Both the position numbers and the translations under genes were made by a program. Below, piece by piece: positions 15,845 to 24,756 of a DNA stretch of 39,458 nt. Source of the stretch: Actinomycetes bacterium (GTDB lineage: Bacteria; Actinomycetota; Actinomycetes; Streptosporangiales; Streptosporangiaceae); contig JAJYUU010000028.1 in NCBI GenBank assembly GCA_021792405.1, forward strand, positions 1 to 39,458. Reading direction: 5' to 3'. A model generated the notes under the pieces. It did not search any database and was not told where the DNA came from. It saw only the letters and a program-made list of their open reading frames with translations. The first letter of the stretch is position 1, and the number at the start of each line of letters is the position of its first letter.

Positions 15845-17500
15845 GTGGTGAGAACGCGCCGTGACGTCGTGGTGGTGGGCGGCGGTCACAACGGCCCGGT
15901 AGCAGCCGCGTACCTGGCGAGGGACGGCCTTGACGTCCTCGTTTGCGAGCGCCGGGACATCGTCGGTGGCGCAGCGGTGAGTGAGCGTCCGTTCGGGCCT
16001 GACTACCTGGTGACGTCGCTGTCGTACGTCGTGTCTTTGCTCCCCGCGGACATCGTGGCCGATCTCCGGCTCACCAGCCACGGGTATCACGTCTTCCCGC
16101 AGGGCCCGTACTTCGCCCCGCGCGCGGACGGCAGGTACCTGCGGCTGCCCGACGACCCGGCCGAGCGCGAGAAGGAGATCGGGAAGTTCTCCGCCGCCGA
16201 CGCTGCGGCCTACCCCGGCTACGAGGCACACCTGCAGAAGATCGGCGGCGTCCTTGGGCCGATGCTGGACGAGATCCCGCCGCGGCTTGGTTCCCGGCGG
16301 CCAGCCGACCTTGCCCGGCAGGGGATGCTGCTGCGGCACCTGCGGAAGCTGGACGCTCGTGGTGCCGTGGACATCACCCGCTTGCTCACCGGGAGTGTCG
16401 CCGACTTGCTGGACAGGTACTTCGAGTCGGACGCGCTCCGGGGCGTGCTCGCGGTGTCCGGCGTGATCGGGACCTGGGCAGGCCCGAGGTCGCCCGGCAC
16501 CGCCTACGTGGTGCTGCATCATCACATCGGGGACACTGGCGGGCAGGCGGGCGCGTGGGGATTCCCGCGCGGCGGGATGGGCGGGGTCACCCGGGCGCTG
16601 GCTGCGGCGGCGCGCTCGTTCGGCGCCGAGATCCGTACCAGCGCGCCGGTGTCGGCGATCCGGACCCAGTCCGGCAGCGCGGCTGACCCCAGGGTCAGCG
16701 GGGTAACGCTGGCCTCCGGCGAACAGATCGATGCGGGCACGGTGATCACGACCGTGCACCCGAAGATCGCGTTCCTCGACCTCGTTGATGCCGCCCACCT
16801 GCCGGAGCCGTTTCTGGCCGACATCCGTGGCTGGCAGACCCGCAGCGGCACGGTGAAGGTCAACCTAGCCCTCGGCCGGCTGCCGGTGTTCGCCAGCCAC
16901 CCGGACTACGACCCGCAGGTACACGGGGGCACGATCGTGCTTGCCGAGAGCCTGGACGATATCGAGAACGCTTTCCAGGAGGCGGTGTCCGGCAGGCCCT
17001 CGGCGCTGCCCTTTGCCGACATCTGCATCCCGAGCGTTTTCGACGACTCGCTCGCCCCGTCCGGCCAGCACGTGATGTCCCTGTTCACGCAGTGGGTACC
17101 GCACCGCTACGCCGACTCAGCCGAGCACGAGGAACTCGAAGCCTACGCCGATCGCGTGATCGCCCGGGTGGAGACGATCGCGCCGGGCTTCACCGCCTCG
17201 ATCCTGCACCGGCAGGTCATCGGACCGCACCAGATGCAGCAGGAATACGGGCTTGTCGGCGGGAACATCTTCCATGGCGAGCTGAGCATGGGGCAGATGT
17301 TCCACGCCCGCCCGGCCGCAGGTTACGCAGACCTGCGTACCCCGGTGCGCGGCCTGTATCAGGCCGGCTCAGCCACTCACGGCGGCGGCGGGGTGACCGG
17401 CATTCCCGGCCGCAACGTGGTCAGGCAAGTGCGCGCTGACCACCGCGCTGACCGCTGGCGGCGGGCGTTCCGCAGCGGTCTGCCAGCCCGCGATAGCTAG
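15845..17500 (+). CDS. FAD-dependent phytoene-desaturase-like oxidoreductase
   Basis: About 551 residues. Tandem GTGs at 15845 and 15848 follow AGGAGG (15835-15840), and the second has the better spacing. The FAD-binding Rossmann motif VVVGGGHNGPVAAAYLARDG is at the N-terminus, followed by the ERRDIVGGAA segment. The C-terminal GLYQAGSATHGGGGVTGIPG is the CrtI-type FAD-contacting end. Overall the protein resembles the CrtI/PYROXD2 group. No carotenoid genes are present in the window, so the substrate is unknown. Transcription appears independent of its neighbours. Confidence 0.88.
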   Translation: MVRTRRDVVVVGGGHNGPVAAAYLARDGLDVLVCERRDIVGGAAVSERPFGPDYLVTSLSYVVSLLPADIVADLRLTSHGYHVFPQGPYFAPRADGRYLRLPDDPAEREKEIGKFSAADAAAYPGYEAHLQKIGGVLGPMLDEIPPRLGSRRPADLARQGMLLRHLRKLDARGAVDITRLLTGSVADLLDRYFESDALRGVLAVSGVIGTWAGPRSPGTAYVVLHHHIGDTGGQAGAWGFPRGGMGGVTRALAAAARSFGAEIRTSAPVSAIRTQSGSAADPRVSGVTLASGEQIDAGTVITTVHPKIAFLDLVDAAHLPEPFLADIRGWQTRSGTVKVNLALGRLPVFASHPDYDPQVHGGTIVLAESLDDIENAFQEAVSGRPSALPFADICIPSVFDDSLAPSGQHVMSLFTQWVPHRYADSAEHEELEAYADRVIARVETIAPGFTASILHRQVIGPHQMQQEYGLVGGNIFHGELSMGQMFHARPAAGYADLRTPVRGLYQAGSATHGGGGVTGIPGRNVVRQVRADHRADRWRRAFRSGLPARDS

Positions 17501-17548
17501 CCCGGCTCGCGTCGCGCCTAGCCCGCCAGCGCCCGCGCGGCCATCGGG

Positions 17549-17680
17549 CAGGGCGCGCGCGGCGCTCGGCTGGAAGCCGAGTTCGCTGGCGATCGCGAGG
17601 CTCCGGGCACGAATCGCGGCGGAGACGCCGGGCTGATCGTTCAGGGCGAAGGCCGCCGCCGCAGTGACCGACCCTGGCAT
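17549..17680 (-). pseudogene. Remnant of a LacI-family DNA-binding domain
   Basis: The minus strand reads FALNDQPGVSAAIRARSLAI followed by ASELGFQPSAARAL. This matches the second half of LacI headpieces (xALNgrpGVSxxTRxRVlxxAxeLGYxPNxxARAL). The preceding helix-turn-helix part is degraded and no ligand-binding domain follows. It is probably a decayed regulator gene. The match is by eye only. Confidence 0.4.
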
Positions 17681-17980
17681 CCGCCCGACGGCGGGTGCCG
17701 GACGTCCTGGCGTCCCCGCTCAGCACAGGCGCCAGGATTCCGGGAACGGGCAATGCCCGGCGATCCGCCGTGTTCGCCAGCCGGTGAATTGCCAGCGCTT
17801 GGCAGATCGGGCAGGCACTATTCCGGTTGTGCCCGGCATTGAGGTCAGCGTGCAGGCCGAGCCGGCCGACCTTGTGGTGAGCCCGGGGTGCCTGTGACGA
17901 CACAAGCGCACTAGCCGCGCTCCGGTGGTTTCGTGGTGACCGGCCGGGGCATTCCTGTGTGGCCGGGCAGTTACTCAACG

Positions 17981-18044
17981 TGTCCAGACCGTCGCGATCT
18001 GGTTGCCTGGACATCGCTGGCGACACGGTTGACGGCGACACGGT
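17981..18044 (+). promoter_or_regulatory. Inverted and direct repeats upstream of dps
   Basis: TGTCCAG (17981-17987) is inverted as CTGGACA (18007-18013). The overlapping CCAGA/TCTGG pair (17984-17988, 17998-18002) could form an alternative hairpin using the same left arm. Just downstream, GGCGACACGGT occurs twice (18019-18029, 18034-18044) with a 15-bp period. This fits operator sites or a switchable leader for dps. The regulator is unknown. Confidence 0.3.
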
Positions 18045-18119
18045 GAGTGACTCCCGGCGCGTACTGGCACCGCCGGCCGCGCACTTGAGGTGCGCCGGCG
18101 CAGTAACTGAGGAGATCCC

Positions 18120-18815
18120 TTGCCCGCCAAGCGTTCCACTTCGACCACTACACGACGCACGGCGACCACATCGCGGCGTCCGGCTGCCGGCACCCGGCGT
18201 CCTGCGGCGGCCGCGCGTGTGCCGAGCCCCGCCCCTAGCCCGGACGGTCACACCAAGGCGATGACCAGCCAGCCATGGCTCCATCAAAGAGGGGTCGAAC
18301 TGCAGGAGTTCGGCACCGTCCGCCAGTTCCCCATCGGGCTAGCCCACGACACGCGGATGTATTCCTGCCAGCTTCTCAACCAGACGCTGGCAGATTCTCA
18401 GATCCTGCACGCCCTGTACAAGAAGCATCACTGGCTGATGCGGGGTGCGACCTTTTACCAGCTCCATCTGCTCCTGGACAAGCACGCAGGCGAGCAGCTC
18501 GAGCTGATCGACATGATCGCCGAGCGGATCCAGACACTAGGCGGCGTTGCCGTGGGCGATCCCCGGCACGTCGCCGAGATCACCGGGATTCCGCGGCCGC
18601 CGGACGGGGTCGAGGAAGTCCCGGCGATGCTATCCAGGCTGCTGGAAGCCCACGAGATGATCCTGGCGGGCGCGCACGAGGCGGCGGCCCGTACCGTAAA
18701 GATGGGCGACGACGGCACGAACGACCTACTCGTCTCCGACGTGATCCGAACCGGCGAGATGCAGGCCTGGTTCCTGGCCGAGCACCTGGTCGATACGCCG
18801 CTGGTGCACGCCTGA
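18120..18815 (+). CDS. dps: Dps/ferritin-like DNA-protection protein with basic N-terminal tail
   Basis: This is a 231-residue protein from TTG 18120, supported by GAGGAG at 18109-18114 with 5-nt spacing. The first 45 residues are Arg/Thr/Ser/Pro/Ala-rich (AKRSTSTTTRRTATTSRRPA), a positively charged, histone-like tail expected to bind DNA. The ferritin-like body has the Dps dinuclear site pattern: HHWLMRGATFYQLHLLLDKH followed by DMIAERIQTLGG. Dps proteins oxidise and store iron and coat DNA under oxidative or starvation stress. Total length exceeds the usual 160-190 because of the tail. It is convergent with the SRPBCC gene. Confidence 0.9.
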   Translation: MPAKRSTSTTTRRTATTSRRPAAGTRRPAAAARVPSPAPSPDGHTKAMTSQPWLHQRGVELQEFGTVRQFPIGLAHDTRMYSCQLLNQTLADSQILHALYKKHHWLMRGATFYQLHLLLDKHAGEQLELIDMIAERIQTLGGVAVGDPRHVAEITGIPRPPDGVEEVPAMLSRLLEAHEMILAGAHEAAARTVKMGDDGTNDLLVSDVIRTGEMQAWFLAEHLVDTPLVHA

Positions 18816-18839
18816 CCTTCGGCGGCGGCCCGCCGCTAG

Positions 18840-19403
18840 TCAGGTCGCGCTTGGCTCGGCTGCGGCCGGATGAGGGGTCAGCGGGGTGAGCAGCGGTCGC
18901 ACTGTTCCCTGAATGGGCTGCGTGGCCGGCGCGGTCAGGGTGCCAGCGACGGAGCGGAGTAGCGCGCCGAACGTCGCGTCGGCCACGTTATGCATGACTG
19001 CCGCATCCAGCCTGGCGCCAAGCCAGCCGAGCGGCGGCCGGTACACCCCTGCCAGGGTCAGCTCGGCGCCGCCCGATCCGGCCCTGGTCAGCGTGAAGTC
19101 GCCGTCTAGGACGGGGAACAGGTCCCCGGCCATGCCGGTAGCCTCCCAGCGCAGCCCCACCTGCAGGTGTCCGTCGCGTTCGGCGGGCTCAAGGAAGCTG
19201 ACCCGGACCAGTTTGCCGGCGCCTCGCACGTTTCCCAGCGGCCCGACCCTGATGACGACGGCAATACCCGTCTCGTAGGCGGAATGAGACGCGCCAGCCA
19301 GCGCTCCGCCGCGGACCAGGTCGATCAGCCGGGCCCGGGCAGTGTCGAAGTCAAGGTCGAGCAGCAACTCCCGTCGGGCGAACATGCGTTCAACGTGATG
19401 CAT
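18840..19403 (-). CDS. SRPBCC-like lipid/ligand-binding protein
   Basis: This is a 187-residue protein if started at ATG 19403 (MHHVERMF). In-frame ATGs at 19451 and 19490 would add residues without clear homology, and no start has a good ribosome site. Segments such as FDTARARLIDLV, VRVSFLEPAERDG, DGDFTLTRAGSGGAELTLAG and GARLDAAVMHNVADATFGAL follow the strand/helix order of START/SRPBCC folds, with a long C-terminal helix. These bind hydrophobic ligands. No catalytic residues can be named. This is a hypothetical function by fold resemblance. Confidence 0.65.
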   Translation of the reverse strand: MHHVERMFARRELLLDLDFDTARARLIDLVRGGALAGASHSAYETGIAVVIRVGPLGNVRGAGKLVRVSFLEPAERDGHLQVGLRWEATGMAGDLFPVLDGDFTLTRAGSGGAELTLAGVYRPPLGWLGARLDAAVMHNVADATFGALLRSVAGTLTAPATQPIQGTVRPLLTPLTPHPAAAEPSAT

Positions 19404-19758
19404 CGCCGACGCATCGGCTACGGCCGAAGGTCCTCTTTTTAAGATGAACATCGGCCATGTCATGACGCCAGGCGGTGTACCTACGGGCACGCCCGAGACG
19501 TCCCGGTTGTTGAGCTGGGCCAGCCAGCCAGCCAGCGGGGAACAAGAAAGCGCTCCGGGCAGCGAGGCTGGTCAGCGGGCCTTACCCTGAAGGAGCCAGT
19601 TAGTATGCGTGGTTGCTATCCTGCCACGCCGCGCAGCCGGCCGACCGCACGACGACGCGACCGTACACCAAGCCGGCGCCGCTACACCGCTTGCCTCACT
19701 TAGCATAATATGCCCGCTATTGCACTCGGCATCGAGATTGGACGACGGAGAGATTCGA
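19404..19758. other. Intergenic region with an AT-rich patch
   Basis: No gene is supported between the SRPBCC start and the glycosyltransferase start. A -10-like CATAAT lies in a locally AT-rich stretch around 19700-19712 and could belong to the glycosyltransferase promoter. No matching -35 was identified. Confidence 0.4.
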
Positions 19759-20793
19759 TTGACCACCGTGAAGTATTCAATCGTGATCCCCATTTATAAC
19801 GAGGAGGAGTCGTTTCCTGCGCTGCTCACGCGGCTGCGCGAGGTGATGGACCGTCTCGACGGCCCGGTTGAGGTCGTGCTGGTCGATGACGGCAGCCGGG
19901 ATCGCAGTTTCGCGCTGATGGCGGCGGCGAATCGGGAGGATCCGCGGTTCAAGGTGCTGCAGTTGTCGCGGAACTTCGGGCATCAGATCGCCATTACCGC
20001 CGGGATGGACGTGGCGGCCGGGCAGGCGGTGATCGTGATGGACGCTGACCTGCAGGATCCGCCTGAGGTGATCTTGCAGATGGCAGAGCGGTGGCAGGAG
20101 GGCTACGAGGTTGTGTACGCCGTCCGCGAGCACCGAGAGGGCGAAACCCTGTTCAAACGGAAGACGGCCACGATATTCTATGGCATTCAGCGGCGGCTGG
20201 CTGAGATCGACCAGCCGATGGAAGTAGGTGACTTCCGGCTGGTGGACCGCAAGGCGCTGGATGCGTTCTTGCAGATGCGGGAGCGGAACCGGTACGTCCG
20301 GGGGATGTTCTCGTGGGTCGGATTCCGGCAGAGCGCGGTGCCGTACACGCGGTCCCCGCGAGAGGCGGGGCAGAGTAAGTACCCGCTGCGGAAAATGATG
20401 CGACTGGCCTTTGACGGGCTTGCCGGGTTTTCCACCGCTCCGTTGCGGTTCGCGCTGATGCTGGGTCTGGTGATGGCCGCGATCTCCGTGGCATACGGGA
20501 TCGTGGCGATCGCGCTGAAGCTGGCCGGGGTGGCGGATTCGCCTGGCTATGCTTCGTTGCTGGCGACGATCACCTTCCTCAGCGGGGTGCAATTGACAGT
20601 GATGGGCGTGGTGGGCCACTACGTGGCGCGGATCTATGACGAGGTCAGGGCCAGGCCGCTGTACCTGGTGCGGGAGGCGCGCGGGTTCGCCGCTGGCGGT
20701 TATGCCGGGGCCGGTTCTGAGGTGCTGTGGCCGGCCGTCGGCCAGGATTCGCTGACCCGCGGCCAGCGCGTGCCGCCGCTGCCGCCATCATGA
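19759..20793 (+). CDS. GT2 family glycosyltransferase, polyprenyl-phosphate type
   Basis: This is a 344-residue protein from TTG 19759, preferred because GGAGAGA (19747-19753) precedes it by 5 nt and the GT-A fold begins at once (KYSIVIPIYNEEESFPALL). Motifs are VVLVDDGSRDRS, LSRNFGHQIAITAGMD, the DxD-type VIVMDADLQDPPEVI, and the QSKYPLRKM acceptor loop. Two C-terminal membrane helices follow (PLRFALMLGLVMAAISVAYG and FLSGVQLTVMGVVGHYV). This matches the ArnC/GtrB/DPM1-like enzymes that make an undecaprenyl-phosphate sugar on the inner face. It overlaps the next gene by 4 nt (ATGA), so the two are probably made together. Its 3' end is the source of the relics at 22600 and 24641. Confidence 0.92.
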   Translation: MTTVKYSIVIPIYNEEESFPALLTRLREVMDRLDGPVEVVLVDDGSRDRSFALMAAANREDPRFKVLQLSRNFGHQIAITAGMDVAAGQAVIVMDADLQDPPEVILQMAERWQEGYEVVYAVREHREGETLFKRKTATIFYGIQRRLAEIDQPMEVGDFRLVDRKALDAFLQMRERNRYVRGMFSWVGFRQSAVPYTRSPREAGQSKYPLRKMMRLAFDGLAGFSTAPLRFALMLGLVMAAISVAYGIVAIALKLAGVADSPGYASLLATITFLSGVQLTVMGVVGHYVARIYDEVRARPLYLVREARGFAAGGYAGAGSEVLWPAVGQDSLTRGQRVPPLPPS

Positions 20794-22559
20794 CCACGGT
20801 CAGCCATCCCGATGACGGGCCTGCTCAGCTAGCCGAACCGGGCCAGCCGGAGCCTGTCCAGGCAATCGAGCAGCGCGAGCGGCTTCGGTCGCCGGCCCTG
20901 CAGGGCGGTCTTGCCTTCCTGATCTACCTGGCCGTGTGGTGGGGGACGGAATTCCGGCGGGTCGTCGCGCATCCGACGTACGCCTTGCTCGACCAGAGGA
21001 GTCAGGACCCCAACTTGTTCGTGTGGGCCCTTCGCTGGTGGCCGTACGCGATCGGGCATGGGGTCAATCCCCTGTTTACCCATATGGTCGGCCTGCCAGC
21101 CGGCCACTCGCTGGCCTGGGTGACCACCGTGCCGCCGATCGCCCTGCTGGCCACCCCGCTGACCCTGACTGCCGGGCCGGTGGTATCACTCAACCTGCTC
21201 GCTGCCGTCTCGTTGCCGCTATCGGCGTGGGCGGCGTTCGTGCTGTGCCGGCGGCTGACCGGGAAGTTCTGGGCCGCGCTGGCCGGCGGTGCCGTTTTCG
21301 GCTTCTCCGCCTATGACATGAGCCACTCCGCGGCAGGCCAGCTAGACCTCGCCTTCAGCCTGCTGCTGCCCGTCCTGGCCTATCTCATCCTGGTCTGGCG
21401 CGACGGAGGCCTGAGCTCGCGCACGTTCGTGATCCTGGGCGGCCTCACCATGGCGCTCCAGTTCTACCTGATGATGGAGGTCTTCGCCGACCTGACCGCC
21501 GTGCTGGCGGTATCGCTGCTGCTCGGGCTCGCGCTAGCCGGGCCAGGCGGTCGGCCGCAGCTAGTGCGCCTGGCCAGGGTCCTCGGCCTCGCCTACGCGA
21601 TCGCGGCCGTGCTGGTCGCGCCCTACGCGGTGTTCGCGCTGTCTTCCAAGTCGCCGAAGCTCACCGGGAATACCGGGCTGGACCTGGCCAGCCTCGTCAT
21701 ACCTCAGCCCGGCCGAACCTACGGCATCGCCTGGCTGACACACGCCGCTGCTCACCCTAATCTCAACTCCTACGCCGGATACGTGGGCGTTCCCGTCCTG
21801 CTGCTCGCGGTGCTGCTCGCCGTCACGACCTGGCACAGCAAGATCGTCCGGTTCCTCACCGGCATGCTGGTGTTCCTCATCGCGGCCTCGCTCGGGCCGG
21901 TGGTTTACCTTGACGGCAGGGCCGTTTCCGGCCTGCCCTGGGCCGGATTGTGGCGGCTGCCGATCCTGCGCAATGCCTACCCAGGACGGTTGATGCTGTT
22001 CGTCTACCTGGTGCTGGCGGTGGCGACCGCGCTGTACCTGGCCGGCCCCGCGCGGCGGGTGCCGTGGGCCCGGGTGGGCCTAGTCGTGCTGGTGCTCGCA
22101 TTCATTGCCCTGGACGCCGTACCGATGAAGGTCAGGTCGCAGTCGACCGTGCCGGCGTTCATCACCTCGGGGCTGTATCGCCGTCAGCTGACGCCAGGCG
22201 AGACCGTCGTCGTGGTATCCGACGTTGGCAATGCCGGCATGCAGTGGCAGGCAGAATCCGGCTTCTACATGCGGATCGACGGCGGGTACTTCACCGAGGG
22301 CATCAGCAAGCTGACCGACCTGCCCTGGCCGGTGCAGCACCTGAGCAAGTCCACGCCGCTCCTGGTCAGGAGGTTCGAAAGATACGTGAGCTCCTTCCAT
22401 GTCGGCGCGATCCTGGTGGACGCGAGCCTGGCGCCCAGGTGGGCGGCCGTCATCGGCAAGACCGGCCTGGTCGGGCACGAGGTCGGGGGTGTCATCGTGT
22501 ACCAGGCCCACGACTGCCAGTCCTGTCATAACGTCGACTGGGCCCAACTGCGCGCATGA
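20790..22559 (+). CDS. GT-C-like polytopic membrane protein, copy 1
   Basis: This is a 589-residue protein from ATG 20790, coupled to the GT2 stop. About 12 membrane helices are preceded by a short hydrophilic start. A first extracytoplasmic loop has DQRSQDPNLFVWALRWWPYA; the acidic Asp and the DPN motif are kept in all three copies, as expected for a GT-C catalytic loop. Other shared blocks are NLLAAVSLPLSAWAAFVLCRR and GGAVFGFSAYDM. A C-terminal extracytoplasmic domain contains VVVSDVGNAGMQWQAESGFY and ends with a Cx2C (DCQSC). A likely role is transfer of a sugar from a polyprenyl-phosphate donor made by the GT2 to a surface glycan or protein. The family has not been identified to name level. 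Confidence 0.85.
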   Translation: MTTVSHPDDGPAQLAEPGQPEPVQAIEQRERLRSPALQGGLAFLIYLAVWWGTEFRRVVAHPTYALLDQRSQDPNLFVWALRWWPYAIGHGVNPLFTHMVGLPAGHSLAWVTTVPPIALLATPLTLTAGPVVSLNLLAAVSLPLSAWAAFVLCRRLTGKFWAALAGGAVFGFSAYDMSHSAAGQLDLAFSLLLPVLAYLILVWRDGGLSSRTFVILGGLTMALQFYLMMEVFADLTAVLAVSLLLGLALAGPGGRPQLVRLARVLGLAYAIAAVLVAPYAVFALSSKSPKLTGNTGLDLASLVIPQPGRTYGIAWLTHAAAHPNLNSYAGYVGVPVLLLAVLLAVTTWHSKIVRFLTGMLVFLIAASLGPVVYLDGRAVSGLPWAGLWRLPILRNAYPGRLMLFVYLVLAVATALYLAGPARRVPWARVGLVVLVLAFIALDAVPMKVRSQSTVPAFITSGLYRRQLTPGETVVVVSDVGNAGMQWQAESGFYMRIDGGYFTEGISKLTDLPWPVQHLSKSTPLLVRRFERYVSSFHVGAILVDASLAPRWAAVIGKTGLVGHEVGGVIVYQAHDCQSCHNVDWAQLRA

Positions 22560-22599
22560 GCAACGGCGGTTAGCTAGGCTCGACGGCGGGCTGATGCGG

Positions 22600-22788
22600 G
22601 GGTAATGGCGTCAGCGGCGTACCGGATTGTGGCAATTGCGGCGAAGCTGCCCGGGCCGGCAGGTCAGGTTTGGCTATGCTTCGTTGCGGGCGGCGATCGC
22701 GTTTCCTCAGCGGGGTGCAACTGATAGTGCTCGGCATGGTGGGCCACTACGTGGCGCGGAGTTATGACGGGGTCCTGCAGCCGTCATG
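22600..22788 (+). pseudogene. Decayed 3' fragment of the GT2 gene, relic 1
   Basis: The DNA matches the GT2 gene around 20475-20640. Shared stretches include GGCTATGCTTCGTTGC, CTCAGCGGGGTGCAA and GTGGGCCACTACGTGGCGCG. It contains indels that break the frame, and the last 50 codons of GT2 are missing. It then runs into the sequence CAGCCGTCATGACC that starts GT-C copy 2, mirroring the end of the intact GT2. It is the footprint of a GT2/GT-C pair duplication. Confidence 0.85.
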
Positions 22789-24585
22789 ACCGCAATCAGC
22801 CATCCCGAGGACCGGCCCGCACCGGTCGGCGCGCAACTGGCCGCTGAGCGGCGGCCCGCCGCTGCTCCGGCCCCGCCTACCCGGAACTGGCTCGGATCGC
22901 CGGTGCTGCAGGGCGGACTTGCGTTCCTGATCTACCTCGTCGCCTGGGCGGGGACTACCTACTGGCCGGTCGTCAGCCACCTCAGTCAGACTCTGCTTGA
23001 CCAGCAGAGCATGGACCCCAACTTCTACGTGTGGGGCCTGCGCTGGTGGCCGTACGCGATCGCGCATGGCCTGAATCCGCTGTACTCGCATGAGATCGGC
23101 GCGCCGGCCGGTTATTCGCTGGCCTGGGTGACCACGGCGCCGCCGGTCGCGGTGCTGGCCGCTCCGCTGACGCTGATTGCCGGGCCGGTCGTCGCGTTCA
23201 ACCTGCTGAGCGCGGTGGCGCTGCCGTTGTCGGCATGGGCGGCGTTCGTGCTGTGCCGGCGGCTCACTGGCAAGTTCTGGGCATCGCTGGTCGGCGGTGC
23301 GGTCTTCGGCTTCTCCGCCTACGAGATGAACCATGCCAGCGCAGGCCAGCTCAATCTGACCTACAGCCTGCTCTTGCCGGTCATCGTTTACCTCGTCGTC
23401 CTGTGGCGAGATGAGCGGATCGGTTCCCGCGCCTTCGTGGTCCTGACCGGGCTGGCCATGGCGCTTCAGTTCTATTTGTTCCTCGAGACGTTTGCCGACA
23501 TGACGGCGATTCTGATTGTCGCGCTCGTCGTCGGATACGCCGTGGTGGGGCGCGACTTCCGTCCGCTGGTTCTCCGGCTGGCTCGGCTAACCGCCGTTGC
23601 CTACCTGCTTGCACTGGTGCTGGCCGCGCCGTACCTGGTCGATGCGCTGCTGAGCAAGCCGCCGCAGCCGCCCAGGGTGACCGGGATGGATCTGGCTAGC
23701 CTGGTGATCCCGCGGCCGCAGCGTACCTTCGGCATCGGCTGGCTGACCAACGCGGCGGCTGCTCCTCATCAGGTATCCGCAGCATGCTATGTCGGCATTC
23801 CGCTGCTCGTGCTGGCTATCCTGTTCGCCGTCACCGGCTGGCGCAGCACGCTGGTCCGGTTCCTGACCTGCATGCTGGCGCTCGTCCTCGTCGCCTCGAT
23901 CGGGCCGGTGGTTTACCTCGAGGGCCGCCGGACTGCCGTGGTGTTCTGGGCGAAACTGTTCTACCTGCCGCTCGTCCGCAATGCCTACCCGCTGCGGCTC
24001 ATGCTGTTCGCTTACCTGATCCTGGCCGTGGCCACCGCGCTGTGGCTGGCGGGCCCGGCGAAGCGACTGCCCTGGGCTCGCTTCGGGCTGGGTGTCCTGG
24101 TGATTGTTTTCATCGCCCTGGACACCGTCTCGCTCAAGATCAGGCCGCATACCACCGTGCCGGTTTTCGTCAGGTCCGGGCAGTACCGGCGGTATCTCTC
24201 GCCCGGTGAGACCGTCGTGGTGGTCTCCGACATCGGCAACGCCGGGATGCTCTGGCAAGCCGAGTCGGGCTTTTACCTACGGATCGCCGGCGGGTATATC
24301 AACGCCGGGCTGAGCCATCGGAGCGACTTGCCGAAGCCGGTCCAGGACCTTGCCAAGGCCACCCCGGCCGATGTCACGGCCTTCGAGAAGTTCGTCAGAA
24401 CCGGCCATGTCGGCGCGATCCTGCTGGACGGCGGGCATGAGCCAGTGTGGGTGGGCATCTTCCGCCGGATCGGCCTCGTCGGGCACGCCACTGGCGGCGT
24501 TATCGTGTACCCCACAGACGGATGCCGGGATTGCCGGCTGCTAGGCAAGGACCAGATCGGCCCGCAATCGACGGTGAAGGCATAG
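22786..24585 (+). CDS. GT-C-like polytopic membrane protein, copy 2
   Basis: This is a 599-residue protein from ATG 22786. It is a close paralogue of the genes on both sides, sharing DQQSMDPNFYVWGLRWWPYA, AFNLLSAVALPLSAWAAFV, FGFSAYEM and VVVSDIGNAGMLWQAESGFY, and it ends with a GCRDC Cx2C. The membrane-helix layout is the same as copy 1. It has no Shine-Dalgarno of its own because its start context was inherited from a coupled GT2 that is now only a relic. How it is translated is therefore unclear, unless the relic transcript still carries ribosomes or the start is weakly used. Confidence 0.85.
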   Translation: MTAISHPEDRPAPVGAQLAAERRPAAAPAPPTRNWLGSPVLQGGLAFLIYLVAWAGTTYWPVVSHLSQTLLDQQSMDPNFYVWGLRWWPYAIAHGLNPLYSHEIGAPAGYSLAWVTTAPPVAVLAAPLTLIAGPVVAFNLLSAVALPLSAWAAFVLCRRLTGKFWASLVGGAVFGFSAYEMNHASAGQLNLTYSLLLPVIVYLVVLWRDERIGSRAFVVLTGLAMALQFYLFLETFADMTAILIVALVVGYAVVGRDFRPLVLRLARLTAVAYLLALVLAAPYLVDALLSKPPQPPRVTGMDLASLVIPRPQRTFGIGWLTNAAAAPHQVSAACYVGIPLLVLAILFAVTGWRSTLVRFLTCMLALVLVASIGPVVYLEGRRTAVVFWAKLFYLPLVRNAYPLRLMLFAYLILAVATALWLAGPAKRLPWARFGLGVLVIVFIALDTVSLKIRPHTTVPVFVRSGQYRRYLSPGETVVVVSDIGNAGMLWQAESGFYLRIAGGYINAGLSHRSDLPKPVQDLAKATPADVTAFEKFVRTGHVGAILLDGGHEPVWVGIFRRIGLVGHATGGVIVYPTDGCRDCRLLGKDQIGPQSTVKA

Positions 24586-24640
24586 GCCGGAGCGGTCAGG
24601 TCAATAGCTGGTCAAGCCGTCGGGAGCGGTTGACCGGCCA

Positions 24641-24756
24641 GGCTATGCTTCGTTGCTGGCGACGATCAGCTTACTCAGCGGGGTGCAAGTGACAGTGCTC
24701 GGCATGGTGGGCCGCTACACGGCGTGGAGATATGGCGGGGCCCCGCCGCCCTCATG
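24641..24756 (+). pseudogene. Decayed 3' fragment of the GT2 gene, relic 2
   Basis: It begins with GGCTATGCTTCGTTGCTGGC, identical to the GT2 gene, continues with a CTCAGCGGGGTGCAA match and GGTGGGCCGCTAC, and ends at the CCCTCATGACC that starts GT-C copy 3. It is shorter than relic 1 and independently truncated, and its frame is not maintained. It is the second footprint of the tandem duplication. Confidence 0.85.

Larger units (their letters stand above)
17501..18119. other. 619-bp gene-poor region
   Basis: No intact gene is supported. The stretch holds a minus-strand relic resembling a LacI-type helix-turn-helix (17549-17680). It also has an inverted repeat CTTGTG/CACAAG (17871-17876, 17901-17906) and repeat structures before dps (17981-18044). 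The open frames covering it are low-complexity shadows. Confidence 0.6.

Noticed and set aside
17421-18287. 288-codon minus-strand frame across the gene-poor region
   Set aside because: It has low-complexity Arg/Ala/Gly composition and overlaps both the CrtI-like gene end and the dps start.
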